In this document: piece by piece, positions 20,627-29,158 of the stretch
Layout: each line of letters begins with the position of its first letter
How positions within the stretch are numbered: position 1 is the stretch's first letter
Assembly: GCA_035548515.1 (NCBI GenBank)
Contig: DASZSW010000002.1
Span: 1 to 64,000, forward strand
Length of the DNA stretch: 64,000 nucleotides
Source of the DNA: DASZQY01 sp035548515
GTDB lineage: Bacteria; Pseudomonadota; Alphaproteobacteria; Rhizobiales; Kaistiaceae
Direction: 5' to 3'
Made by a program: the position numbers and the translations under genes
The notes under the pieces: generated by a model
What the model saw: only the letters and a program-made list of their open reading frames with translations
Told to the model about the DNA's origin: nothing
Database searches by the model: none

Positions 20627-21657
20627 GCTTCTTCCTTTTCGGCGGGAACCACGTCGTCGAGCTGGGCTTTGGCCTTCTCGACCTCCAGCGCGATGGCGCG
20701 GAGCGCGGGCTGCACACCCTCGCCGCTGACGGCGGAGAGGATCAGCGGCCGCACGCCGGCCGCCTTGCGCAGCTTGAGCTGCACCGACTTCGCGGTCTTC
20801 TCGTCGATGGCGTCAGACTTGGTCAGCGCCACGATCTCCGGCTTCTCGTCGAGGCCGTGGCCGTAGGCGGCGAGTTCGTCGCGCACGGTGCGGTAGTCGG
20901 CGACCGGGTTCTCCGCGGTAGCATCGACCAGATGCAGCAGTACGCCGGTGCGCTCGACGTGGCCGAGGAAACGGTCGCCGAGGCCGGCCCCTTCGTGCGC
21001 GCCCTCGATCAGGCCGGGAATGTCGGCGATGACGATTTCCCTGCCGTCGACGCGGGCGACGCCGAGGTTGGGCGTCAGCGTCGTGAAGGGATAATCCGCG
21101 ATCTTGGGCTTGGCGGAGGACACCGCGGCGAGGAAGGTCGACTTGCCGGCGTTGGGCAGGCCGACGATGCCGGCGTCGGCGATCAGCTTCAGGCGCAGCC
21201 ACAGCCAGCGTTCCTCGCCAGGCAGGCCGGGATTGGCCCGGCGCGGCGCGCGGTTGGTGGACGACTTGAAATGCGCGTTGCCGAAGCCGCCGTTGCCGCC
21301 GCGTGCGAGCAGGACGCGTTTGCCCGCCTCATCGAGGTCGGCGATCACCGTCTCGTTGTCTTCCTCCAGAATCTCGGTTCCAACGGGCACCTTGATGACC
21401 AGATCGTCGCCGCCGGCGCCGGCCTTGTCCTTGCCCATGCCGTGCTGGCCGGCCTTGGCTTTGAAGTGCTGCTGGTAGCGGTAGTCGATCAACGTGTTGA
21501 GGTTCTCGACCGCCTCAACGTAGACGTCGCCGCCCTTGCCGCCGTCGCCGCCGTTCGGACCGCCGTACTCGATGAACTTCTCGCGGCGGAACGACACCGA
21601 GCCGTTGCCGCCATCACCGGAGCGGACGTAAATCTTGGCTTCGTCGAGGAATTTCAT
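20614..21657 (-). CDS. obg: GTPase Obg/CgtA
   Basis: This 347-residue ribosome-assembly GTPase has three recognisable parts. The Gly-rich Obg fold is residues 1-157 (MKFLDEAKIYVRSGDGGNGS, FRREKFIEYGGPNGGDGGKGG). In the GTPase domain, G1 GLPNAGKST is at 166-174, G2/G3 include YPFTTLTPNLG and DIPGLIEGAHEG, and G4 is TKSD. A short acidic tail ends the protein. An in-frame upstream extension to 21915 is antisense to the neighbouring acetyltransferase and is rejected. Confidence 0.97.
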   Translation of the reverse strand: MKFLDEAKIYVRSGDGGNGSVSFRREKFIEYGGPNGGDGGKGGDVYVEAVENLNTLIDYRYQQHFKAKAGQHGMGKDKAGAGGDDLVIKVPVGTEILEEDNETVIADLDEAGKRVLLARGGNGGFGNAHFKSSTNRAPRRANPGLPGEERWLWLRLKLIADAGIVGLPNAGKSTFLAAVSSAKPKIADYPFTTLTPNLGVARVDGREIVIADIPGLIEGAHEGAGLGDRFLGHVERTGVLLHLVDATAENPVADYRTVRDELAAYGHGLDEKPEIVALTKSDAIDEKTAKSVQLKLRKAAGVRPLILSAVSGEGVQPALRAIALEVEKAKAQLDDVVPAEKEEAWRS

Positions 21658-21674
21658 CGCGGTACAGGGGCCGG

Positions 21675-22220
21675 TCAGTGGGCTGCCCGGAAGCGGGCGG
21701 CCGTCAGCACAAGATGGATATGCGCGACCTCGCCGCCGCGCGCAAGCGAGTGCGAGACGCCGGTGCCGAGGCGGCGGAATCCCAGCTTTGCCGCCACCCG
21801 CTGAGAGGCGGGATTGTCGACGAAGACACGGTAGTGGATCGTCGGCAGGCCCAGCGTCTGGAAGCCGAAGGCGAGCAGCGCCGCGCCGGTCTCCGTTGCA
21901 AAACCGCGACCCCAAACGGACTTGGCAAACCAGTAACCAAGCTCCGACTTCAAGGGCATGGCGAACAGACCACAGATACCCGCCAACGTGCCTGCATGTT
22001 CGACAGCGAAACTGATCGCGGAGGGCGTGCGTCCTTGCGCGGCGAGAAATGCGCGACCGTCCGCGTCCGAATAGGGATGCGGAATGCTCGTCGTCATCTT
22101 GGCGATGTCATAGTCGCGAACGTTGGCGACGATGGCCGCGAGGTCGGAGTGACGGAGCGCCCGAAGTTTCAGCCGCTCCGTCACCAGCGTGGTGTCACGC
22201 CGCAGTTTCACAGGGCGCAT
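21675..22220 (-). CDS. GNAT acetyltransferase (RimJ/RimL type)
   Basis: This 181-residue GNAT protein starts with TLVTERLKLRALRHSDL and has the acetyl-CoA site GYWFAKSVWGRGFATETGAALLAFGFQTLG (about residues 93-122), then VDNPASQRVAAKLGFRRLG. This subtype acetylates protein N termini or small amines; the target is unknown. It overlaps the next upstream GNAT gene by 26 bases, and the pair looks like a tandem duplication that has diverged. Confidence 0.9.
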   Translation of the reverse strand: MRPVKLRRDTTLVTERLKLRALRHSDLAAIVANVRDYDIAKMTTSIPHPYSDADGRAFLAAQGRTPSAISFAVEHAGTLAGICGLFAMPLKSELGYWFAKSVWGRGFATETGAALLAFGFQTLGLPTIHYRVFVDNPASQRVAAKLGFRRLGTGVSHSLARGGEVAHIHLVLTAARFRAAH

Positions 22221-22761
22221 GGCTCAGGCCTTCCCTTCGTCCTGACGCCCACGCCTTGAGGCTCGCCCAGGTGCGACGGTCGAGCGCGAAGCGTTCCGTC
22301 GGGAAGGCGCCACGTCCCGGCAGGCGCACCATGCCGGTGCCGCGATACTGGAAGCCGCACTTCTCGATGACACGGCGGGCGCGATCGTTGGAGGCGCGCT
22401 TGGAGCACCAGACAGCCACCGTCGCCGGGTTCTCCGTGAAGACGCGGTCGATCAGGGCTTGCGTCGCTTCCGTGGCATAGCCGTGATGCCAATCGGGTTC
22501 GCCGATCCAGATGCTGATCTCCACGCCGGTGCCTAAACCGCTACCGCCGTAGACGGCGCCGCCAATGATGCGCCCGCTCTCGGCCGCAACGATCGCCAGC
22601 GCCGACCCGCGATCGATGGTCGGGCAGAGCGCCGGTGCGATCGCCGGGTTGGCAGCGAGTGCGTTGAGGATAAGCTCATCGGCCGGCATGCGCGGGCGCA
22701 GCTTCAGCCGTTCAGTGACGATCGTGGCGTACGCACTCTCCTCAAGACCCCCGGTGCCCAT
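22195..22761 (-). CDS. GNAT acetyltransferase (RimJ/RimL type)
   Basis: This 188-residue paralogue of the downstream gene shares the opening TIVTERLKLRPRMPADEL and a site reading WIGEPDWHHGYATEATQALIDRVF. An ATG at 22761 is used; the longer frame would run into a strong terminator and into rpmA. It starts immediately after the rpmA terminator, so it probably has its own promoter or depends on read-through. Confidence 0.88.
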   Translation of the reverse strand: MGTGGLEESAYATIVTERLKLRPRMPADELILNALAANPAIAPALCPTIDRGSALAIVAAESGRIIGGAVYGGSGLGTGVEISIWIGEPDWHHGYATEATQALIDRVFTENPATVAVWCSKRASNDRARRVIEKCGFQYRGTGMVRLPGRGAFPTERFALDRRTWASLKAWASGRREGLSHAPCETAA

Positions 22762-22780
22762 GATTCCCTCCGTCAGGCAA

Positions 22781-22814
22781 AGAAAAAGGGGAGATGGCGT
22801 CCCATCTCCCCTTT
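22781..22814 (-). terminator. Rho-independent terminator of the rplU-rpmA operon
   Basis: A perfect 13-bp stem (AAAGGGGAGATGG / CCATCTCCCCTTT) with a 4-base loop is followed on the minus strand by TTTTTCT. It lies 51 bases after the rpmA stop and is the clearest terminator on this strand. Confidence 0.92.
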
Positions 22815-22864
22815 GAACCTGACTCGCCGGGTCGATGTGACGCCGGCGGAAAATTCCAGTCCGG

Positions 22865-23143
22865 CTACTCTGCAGCCTCCATGGCGCCATTCGCCGGGGC
22901 TACCGAGACGTACGTGCGACCGTTGGCTTTCGTCTGGAACTTCACGACGCCGTCGATGGTCGCGAAAATCGTATGGTCTTTGCCAAGGCCGACGCCCGCG
23001 CCGGTACGCCACTTGGTGCCGCGCTGACGCACGAGAATGTTGCCGGCGAGAACGGTCTCGCCGCCGAAGCGCTTCACGCCGAGACGGCGACCCGCCGAGT
23101 CACGGCCGTTGCGCGAGGAACCACCTGCCTTCTTGTGTGCCAC
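22865..23143 (-). CDS. rpmA: 50S ribosomal protein L27
   Basis: This 92-residue protein has the invariant start MAHKKAGGSSRNGRDS, with no N-terminal leader peptide of the Firmicutes type, and the body RRLGVKRFGGETVLAGNILVRQRGTKWRTGAGVGLGKDHTIFA. L27 reaches the peptidyl transferase centre. The start codon is GTG. It is 12 bases downstream of rplU. Confidence 0.98.
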   Translation of the reverse strand: MAHKKAGGSSRNGRDSAGRRLGVKRFGGETVLAGNILVRQRGTKWRTGAGVGLGKDHTIFATIDGVVKFQTKANGRTYVSVAPANGAMEAAE

Positions 23144-23155
23144 CGTGGTCTCTCC

Positions 23156-23602
23156 TTATTCCTTGTCCGCCTTCTTGGCGCGCGGCTTGCGCGCTGCCTT
23201 CGGCTTCGTCTCCGCCGTCTCGCCTTCCGCGGCAGCCGGCTTGGCCTTCGCCTTCTTCGGGGCGGCGGCCTTTTCCTTCGAAGGCTGCTTGCCGTCGGTC
23301 AGGATCTCGGTGATCCGCACGACGGTCTGGCCCTCGCGGTAGCCACGGCTACGCTTGGAGTTCTGCCGGCGCCGCTTCTTGAACACGAGGATCGTGGCGG
23401 AACGACGGTGTTCGACGATCTCGCCTGCCACCTGCGCGCCCGCGACCAGCGGGCTGCCGAAGGTCAGGCTGTCGCCGCCGACAGCGAGGACCTCGCCGAA
23501 GGTGACCTGGTCGCCCTTCTCGCCGGCAATACGCTGCAGCGCGATCGTATCGCTCTCGGCGACCTTGTACTGCTTACCGCCGGCCTTGATGATTGCGTAC
23601 AT
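23156..23602 (-). CDS. rplU: 50S ribosomal protein L21 with Lys/Ala-rich C-terminal extension
   Basis: The first ~102 residues are a standard L21 (MYAIIKAGGKQYKVAESD ... ILVFKKRRRQNSKRSRGYREGQTVVRITEI). The remaining ~45 residues are a low-complexity Lys/Ala/Glu tail (KAAAPKKAKAKPAAAEGE...RKPRAKKADKE), as seen in other Hyphomicrobiales L21 proteins. The frame continues upstream to 23680 without similarity; the ATG at 23602 is used. It is the first gene of the L21-L27 operon. Confidence 0.97.
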   Translation of the reverse strand: MYAIIKAGGKQYKVAESDTIALQRIAGEKGDQVTFGEVLAVGGDSLTFGSPLVAGAQVAGEIVEHRRSATILVFKKRRRQNSKRSRGYREGQTVVRITEILTDGKQPSKEKAAAPKKAKAKPAAAEGETAETKPKAARKPRAKKADKE

Positions 23603-23712
23603 GACTTCAGTCCGTATTCCTGGCCCATGCGACCGGCTCCCGAGGTGGGGCAAAACGGCCGAATCTGGCGAAAAAATCAAAGGCGCGGCAAGGGGCCGCG
23701 CCGATTTCGCGG

Positions 23713-23742
23713 CATTTACAAGGATGGCGGTTTCGCTGTCAA
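23713..23742 (-). promoter_or_regulatory. Likely promoter of the rplU-rpmA operon
   Basis: On the minus strand a perfect TTGACA (23742-23737) is followed, with an 18-base spacer, by TAAATG or, with 17 bases, by GTAAAT. It lies about 110 bases upstream of the rplU ATG. The minus 35 box matches the strong alphaproteobacterial consensus; the minus 10 box is weaker. Confidence 0.55.
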
Positions 23743-23755
23743 GACAAGGCGCCGT

Positions 23756-26197
23756 CTAGCGATACGTCTCCCCGATGTGGTTCACCGCTACATCGGTTGC
23801 CGCCGGCATCCGGCCGTCGAACGAGCGAAACGTCAGGGTCCGCTTCTCCCCGGGTAGCAGGGCAAAGCTGGCGTCGTCGAAGGCGCCGCCAAACTCCGAG
23901 GCTTCAGGCTTCACGAAGAAAGCGGGCTTGTCCGCCGACACAGTGAAAGTGCCGGGCTTGCCGGCCGCGGCGAGGGTAATTTTGGCGTCGGGCAGATCGT
24001 AACGCTTGTACTTGTCCGGGAAGGTGACGAAACGCATGGCGGGGTCAAAGTCTGCGGCGCCCTTCGTCTTGCCCTCGACGAGGTAGAAGAAGTCGCGACC
24101 GGCGGGGATCCCGACGCGCGCGACCTCGATCGCGCGGTCGGGCGGGATCGCGGTATTCACCGGCGTCTCGTCCAGAACCTTGCCGTCGAGATCGATGCGG
24201 CGGACGCGGGCGTCAACCTCCGCGGCGGTCAGGCCATCGTTCAATCCGGACAGGATCAGTGCGCCGTTGTCGATGCGCGCGGCGAGCGCGACGGGCGCGA
24301 AGAAGCGGCGCGCGTGGTAATGCAGCGTCTTCCAGCCCATGGCATGATCGAGGCTCGACCACGAGACCGAGGGCCAGACGTCGTTGAGCTGCCAGTAGAT
24401 CGTGCCCATGGTATTGGGCTTGAGGCTGCGCCAGTAGCGCACCGCCGTCTCGATCGCCAGCGCCTGCTGGAGTTGGCTCAGGAACAGGAACCGCTCGAAG
24501 CTCGTCGGGATGCGGAAGTAGCGCGTCATCGTCTCGACGATCTTGCCGTTGCCGGCGCCGGAGCGCTGGTGGAACTCCATAACCGGCGAGGTCGCGTTCC
24601 AGTCCTTCGGTTCGGCGAAGCGACGGATGACATGCATGGTCGGGAACGACTGGAAGCCGAACTCGGAGCAGAAGCGCGGCTTGACGTCGTAATAGTGCTC
24701 GAAGTCGCGGTTCTCGTGCCAGACCGACCAGAAGTGCATGTCGCCGGCGTTGTCCTTGTGCCAGGCGTCGCCGAAGTCGAGCTTGCCGGAGCAGGGCGAC
24801 GATGGCCAGAAGGCGCGGTCGGGATCGGACTCCAGGATCGCCATCTCGATGACGCGATTGAGTCGGTCGTAGTTCACCAGGTAGCGGTCGCGATTCTTCT
24901 TCGACAGTTCGTACCAGGTCAGCGAGCCGACGACTTCGTTGTCGCCGCACCAGAGTGCGATCGAGGGATGCGAGCCGAGCCGCTTGACCTGGTAGCGCAC
25001 CTCCGCGTCGACGACGGCGCAGAACTCCGGCGTCGAGGGATACTGAGAGCAGGCGAACATCATGTCCTGCCAGACGAGCAGGCCGAGCTCGTCGCAGATG
25101 TCGTAGAACGCGTCGAATTCGTAAAAGCCGCCGCCCCAGACACGGATCATGTTCATGTTGGCGATTGCCGCCTCGCGGAGCAGCAGCTCGATGCGCTCGC
25201 GCGTGATGCGCGAGGGCAGAGCATCAGCGGGAATCCAGTTGGCGCCCTTGCAGAAGATATCGATGCCGTTGACGCGGAAGGTCATCGACATGCCGATCTC
25301 GTCGGGCACGTTGATCAGCTCGAGCTTGCGGATGCCGACACGGCGCTTCACGCTGTCGCCGGGGACGGTGACGACAGCGTCGTACAGCGGCTGGGCACCG
25401 CAGCCCGCCGGCCACCACAGATCGGGATTCTCGATGTCGATGGACAGGGACGTCTTGCCGCCGTGCTCGACGGTCGTCTTCACGTCGATCTTCGCCGTCC
25501 TGCCCGCGACAGTGAACGTCACCGGGATCGTGGCGTCGCGGCGCGCCAGCAACTCGACGTCCGCAGTCAGCGTGACCTTGCCGCCGTCGTGATGCTTCTG
25601 GCGGACGATCACGTGCTCGATGCGCGCGTCGTCGAAGAAGCGCAGCACGGGCTCGGCATACACGCCTAGCACCATCACGCACGGACCCCAGTCCCAGCCG
25701 CCGTGGCACTGGGCCTTGCGCAGCATGTTCAGGTCGGTCGCGATATTGTTTGAAACGGAGTAGGGGATCGGGAATGGCTGCTTGGCGGCGCGCGCCTTCG
25801 CTTCCAGCACGGACGAGTGGAAGCGGATGGCGATGTCGTTTTTCCCCGCCTTCAGGACCTTGCCGAGGTCGAGGCGATGGCGGACGAAACTCGACTCAAG
25901 CTTTGCCACCAGCGTTCCGTTCACGGTCACGTCGGCGATGGTGTCGACGAATTCCAGGTCGAGCACAGGCCATTTGCCGGCAAGGTCCGCGGCGTTCACG
26001 TCGAAGTTGCGCCGTATCTCCCATTCCGTCTCGGCGACCCAGCGCACGTCCAGTTCGTTGGTGCCGATGAGTGGGTCGGGAATCTTGCCCAGCGCCAGCA
26101 AGGCAGAATGAATGTCTCCTGGAATATTGCAGGCGCCGACTTCGACGCCCTTGGCATCATGCAACATCCACGAACCGGCGAGTGACGCCTGGGTCAT
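23756..26197 (-). CDS. Glycoside hydrolase family 2 beta-mannosidase
   Basis: This 813-residue enzyme probably removes beta-D-mannose from the non-reducing ends of oligosaccharides. The order is an N-terminal jelly-roll (LAGSWMLHDAKG...), immunoglobulin-like domains and a central TIM barrel. The likely acid/base is in WCGDNEV near residue 422 and the nucleophile Glu is in RFCSEFGFQSFP near 512. The segment RVWGGGFYEFDAFYDICDELGLLVWQDMMFACSQYP is typical of the mannosidase branch. There is no signal peptide, so it acts in the cytoplasm on imported sugars. An AGAGGAAA ribosome binding site precedes the ATG. No transporter or other glycan gene is adjacent. Confidence 0.92.
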   Translation of the reverse strand: MTQASLAGSWMLHDAKGVEVGACNIPGDIHSALLALGKIPDPLIGTNELDVRWVAETEWEIRRNFDVNAADLAGKWPVLDLEFVDTIADVTVNGTLVAKLESSFVRHRLDLGKVLKAGKNDIAIRFHSSVLEAKARAAKQPFPIPYSVSNNIATDLNMLRKAQCHGGWDWGPCVMVLGVYAEPVLRFFDDARIEHVIVRQKHHDGGKVTLTADVELLARRDATIPVTFTVAGRTAKIDVKTTVEHGGKTSLSIDIENPDLWWPAGCGAQPLYDAVVTVPGDSVKRRVGIRKLELINVPDEIGMSMTFRVNGIDIFCKGANWIPADALPSRITRERIELLLREAAIANMNMIRVWGGGFYEFDAFYDICDELGLLVWQDMMFACSQYPSTPEFCAVVDAEVRYQVKRLGSHPSIALWCGDNEVVGSLTWYELSKKNRDRYLVNYDRLNRVIEMAILESDPDRAFWPSSPCSGKLDFGDAWHKDNAGDMHFWSVWHENRDFEHYYDVKPRFCSEFGFQSFPTMHVIRRFAEPKDWNATSPVMEFHQRSGAGNGKIVETMTRYFRIPTSFERFLFLSQLQQALAIETAVRYWRSLKPNTMGTIYWQLNDVWPSVSWSSLDHAMGWKTLHYHARRFFAPVALAARIDNGALILSGLNDGLTAAEVDARVRRIDLDGKVLDETPVNTAIPPDRAIEVARVGIPAGRDFFYLVEGKTKGAADFDPAMRFVTFPDKYKRYDLPDAKITLAAAGKPGTFTVSADKPAFFVKPEASEFGGAFDDASFALLPGEKRTLTFRSFDGRMPAATDVAVNHIGETYR

Positions 26198-26312
26198 CGG
26201 TATTTCCTCTAGGATTTTGTAGTTTCGCGAGCAGGCGGGCCGCCCGGCGCGATGCACACTACGGCAACCGCCTCCGGCCGCCAATGGCCAGGCGGTCGCT
26301 GTTCAGATGCGG

Positions 26313-26492
26313 TCAGGCGCGGCGCAGCGTGTTCGCGATAAAGGTCACGATCGCCAGGATAAGCGCCAGCCAGAACAGGATCTTGGCGATCCCGGCAGCC
26401 GCGCCGGCAAGGCCGGTGAAACCGAGCAGAGCGGCGAGAAGCGCCACGACGAGGAAAACCAGCGTCCAGTGCAGCAGATTGGCGAAATTCAT
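26313..26492 (-). CDS. Small DUF1328/YtjA-type membrane protein
   Basis: This 59-residue protein reads MNFANLLHWTLVFLVVALLA then ALLGFTGLAGAAAGIAKILFW and LALILAIVTFIANTLRRA, giving two TM helices joined by a Gly/Ala-rich turn. This matches the YtjA/DUF1328 family of tiny inner-membrane proteins, which are often expressed in stress or stationary phase; no biochemical role is known. It sits 24 bases after the AI-2E family gene on the same strand. Confidence 0.85.
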   Translation of the reverse strand: MNFANLLHWTLVFLVVALLAALLGFTGLAGAAAGIAKILFWLALILAIVTFIANTLRRA

Positions 26493-26516
26493 GAGGCCTT
26501 CTCCCTGTCGATCCGC

Positions 26517-27677
26517 TCACGAACCCGGCGGGGTGGCCGCGTGTTCCATGTCGGCTTCTTCCGCCGTGCGCGTTTCGCCTGACAGGAACTCGGCAAGCGG
26601 CGCGATCGCTGGGAAATTGTCGGCGAACACCTTGACCACGACCAGCAGCGGCACGCCGATGATCGCGCCAACGATGCCCCACATCCATGTCGTCAAAGAG
26701 AGGAAGATGAGGATCGCGACGATGTTCAGCTCCAGCCGGCGGCCGACGATGAAGGGCGTGACGAAGTTGCCCTCGATGATCTGAAGCGCGAGGTAGGAGA
26801 CCGGCACCAGCGCCGCTTCCGCCAGGCTCGGGAAGGTGACGATAGCGACCGCTGTGGCCAGAAGGTTGCCGACGAGGCTGCCAAGATACGGGATGAAGTT
26901 GAGCAGTCCGCCGGCAATACCCCAGAGCAGCGGATTGGGGAGCCCAAGGATCGCCATCACCAAGCCGATGCATAGGCCAAGGCCGGCGTTGATGGCGGCG
27001 ATGGTGAGCAGGTAGCGCGAGACTTCGTTTTCTATGTCGCGCAGCACGCGCAGCGATCTCTTCTTACCGGACAAATCGGGCAGCACGCGGATCAGCTTGG
27101 ATCGCAATGTCGTGCCGGAGGCGAGCAGGAACAGCGCGAGGATCATGGTCGCGAAGAAGGTCGTGCCGAAATCGGCGGCGGTGCCGGCGGCCCATCCGAG
27201 GAGGCCGGACTCCTGCTGCACCACGACGCGTTCAGGTTCACCCGGTTGATCGGTGTTGCCGCTGGTGAGCGCCTGAACCTGGCGGCTCGCCTCGTTCAGT
27301 TTCCGGAAGGGCTCGCGGAGAAAATCGAAGCGATCCCGGATTTTCTCGACCAGGACGGGCGTTTCGGCGATCATCTGCGACACCGGGCCGGTAAGCAGCG
27401 TCGAGGTTGTCGCGATCGCGCCACCGAGGACGACAACCAGCATGACGGCCGATACGGCGTACGGGATCCCGCGGTGCGCCAGTGCCCGCACGGCGGGCGC
27501 AAACGTCATGGTGATCAGGATGGCGAGCACGAGCGGCAGGAAGAAGCTGCGCGCGTAATAGAGGGCGGCGCAGAGCGCGATGATGAAGGTGCCGACGATC
27601 GAGAAATTCACCGCCGGCGGCAACGCGTAGCGTACGGGCGGTTCGATCTCGTGTTCTGGCGGTGGAATGTGCGTCAT
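26517..27677 (-). CDS. AI-2E/PerM family transporter
   Basis: This 386-residue polytopic membrane protein of the AI-2 exporter/PerM family has about eight TM helices. Conserved segments are PAVRALAHRGIPYAVSAVMLVVV in the N-terminal half and YLLTIAAINAGLGLCIGLVMAILGLPNPLLWGIAGGLLNFIPYLGSLVG, with ALQIIEGNFVTPFIVGRRLELNIVAILIFL, in the C-terminal half. Members include ion antiporters as well as the TqsA exporter, so the substrate is unknown. Its ATG overlaps the previous gene's stop (ATGA). Confidence 0.92.
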   Translation of the reverse strand: MTHIPPPEHEIEPPVRYALPPAVNFSIVGTFIIALCAALYYARSFFLPLVLAILITMTFAPAVRALAHRGIPYAVSAVMLVVVLGGAIATTSTLLTGPVSQMIAETPVLVEKIRDRFDFLREPFRKLNEASRQVQALTSGNTDQPGEPERVVVQQESGLLGWAAGTAADFGTTFFATMILALFLLASGTTLRSKLIRVLPDLSGKKRSLRVLRDIENEVSRYLLTIAAINAGLGLCIGLVMAILGLPNPLLWGIAGGLLNFIPYLGSLVGNLLATAVAIVTFPSLAEAALVPVSYLALQIIEGNFVTPFIVGRRLELNIVAILIFLSLTTWMWGIVGAIIGVPLLVVVKVFADNFPAIAPLAEFLSGETRTAEEADMEHAATPPGS

Positions 27678-28060
27678 TTGCGCGTCAACTGACGCGCCAG
27701 AAGATACGCGACAAGTGCGGCGCCGACCAGCGCTCCGCCGATGCCAAGCTCGGGTAACACTCCGCTGGCGGTCAGCCCGGCGATGGGAGCGGCGGGCGGT
27801 GCGCGCTTCCGCGCGGTAGCGGCGAGGCTCACCTGCATGATGATTGCGACAAGGGCAAAGGCGCCGGCCACGATCGCCAGCGCCCAGATCACGCCGACAA
27901 CGGTCGCGAGCCACACGGTGAGCGCGGCCAGCCCGAAGCTGAGCGCCACGCACCACAGGACCAGCGCGACGAGGGACACGGCCGTGCGGCGCACGGCGCG
28001 GCGCAGCTCGTCGCGCAACGCGGCAAAGCCGATCGCGGAGATCAGCCAGCGGAAAAGCAT
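27674..28060 (-). CDS. Membrane protein of the holin-III/DUF1469-like type
   Basis: This 128-residue protein has three hydrophobic helices (about 33-55, 57-80 and 104-124) after an amphipathic, Arg-rich N terminus (LRDELRRAVRRTAVSLVALVLW). The pattern is that of the so-called phage holin superfamily proteins that accompany DUF883 proteins in bacterial envelope-stress operons. It is not evidence of a prophage. It is translationally coupled to the AI-2E family gene. Confidence 0.75.
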   Translation of the reverse strand: MLFRWLISAIGFAALRDELRRAVRRTAVSLVALVLWCVALSFGLAALTVWLATVVGVIWALAIVAGAFALVAIIMQVSLAATARKRAPPAAPIAGLTASGVLPELGIGGALVGAALVAYLLARQLTRK

Positions 28061-28065
28061 GCGGC

Positions 28066-28404
28066 TTACCGGTTGCCGAGGATACCGACGAGGAAGCCGA
28101 CGCCGAGCGCGATCAGGACTGCGCTCACTGGATTCTGCTTGATCTGACCTTCCAGTGTTGCGATGCCGGCCTGGGCAGCGTCGCCGGCCGCCTCCATGCT
28201 ATCGGCACCCAACTGCTGGGCTTCCTCCCACATCTCCTCGCCGATGGCGCCGGCCTTCTTGGCGGCGCGCTTGGCGTCCTTGGCGAAGGCCGCCTGTGTC
28301 TTCACCGCCTCGGAGGCAAGCTTGCCGACCGTATCGGTGAGGGCAGCGATATCGGCGCGAAGCGCCGCGATGTCGTCCTGGAAGTCTTTCTCGGGATTAG
28401 CCAT
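28066..28404 (-). CDS. DUF883/ElaB-like membrane-anchored protein
   Basis: This 112-residue protein consists of a long charged amphipathic helix or coiled coil (residues about 5-85, DDIAALRADIAALTDTVGKLASEAVKT...) and a single C-terminal TM helix (PVSAVLIALGVGFLVGILGNR). The tail PxxAVLIAxGxGFLxGxL is the hallmark of the YqjD/ElaB family, which tethers ribosomes to the membrane in stationary-phase E. coli. Any such role here is inferred. It is the first gene of a four-gene membrane-protein string on this strand. Confidence 0.85.
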   Translation of the reverse strand: MANPEKDFQDDIAALRADIAALTDTVGKLASEAVKTQAAFAKDAKRAAKKAGAIGEEMWEEAQQLGADSMEAAGDAAQAGIATLEGQIKQNPVSAVLIALGVGFLVGILGNR

Positions 28405-28660
28405 GGGGAGTCCTCCTGCCGGTCGCCAAGCCGCCGCCCACAACGCGGCAAGCGGATTTTCGATCCGTAACGCGCCTACAACTGGCCGCCGCAAGGACCC
28501 CGCTCGAGCGGACGGCTAAGACTTCTTATATTAGGGATTAGCGCAAAGCCAAGCCACCGGCTTGGGGCAACGCACGGAAATCATTTAGCTTTGTCGTAAA
28601 CCAATTGCGCGGCGCGAATGCTCGTGTATGGTCCGCGCCGCCGATCAGGCCGACCCTCGC

Positions 28661-29158
<498 letters not shown>

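Noticed and set aside
27674..28060. 'Phage holin' label as a sign of a prophage
   Set aside because: The neighbours are AI-2E, DUF883 and DUF1328 membrane proteins, and no phage structural or lysis gene is present. This is a chromosomal membrane-protein group.
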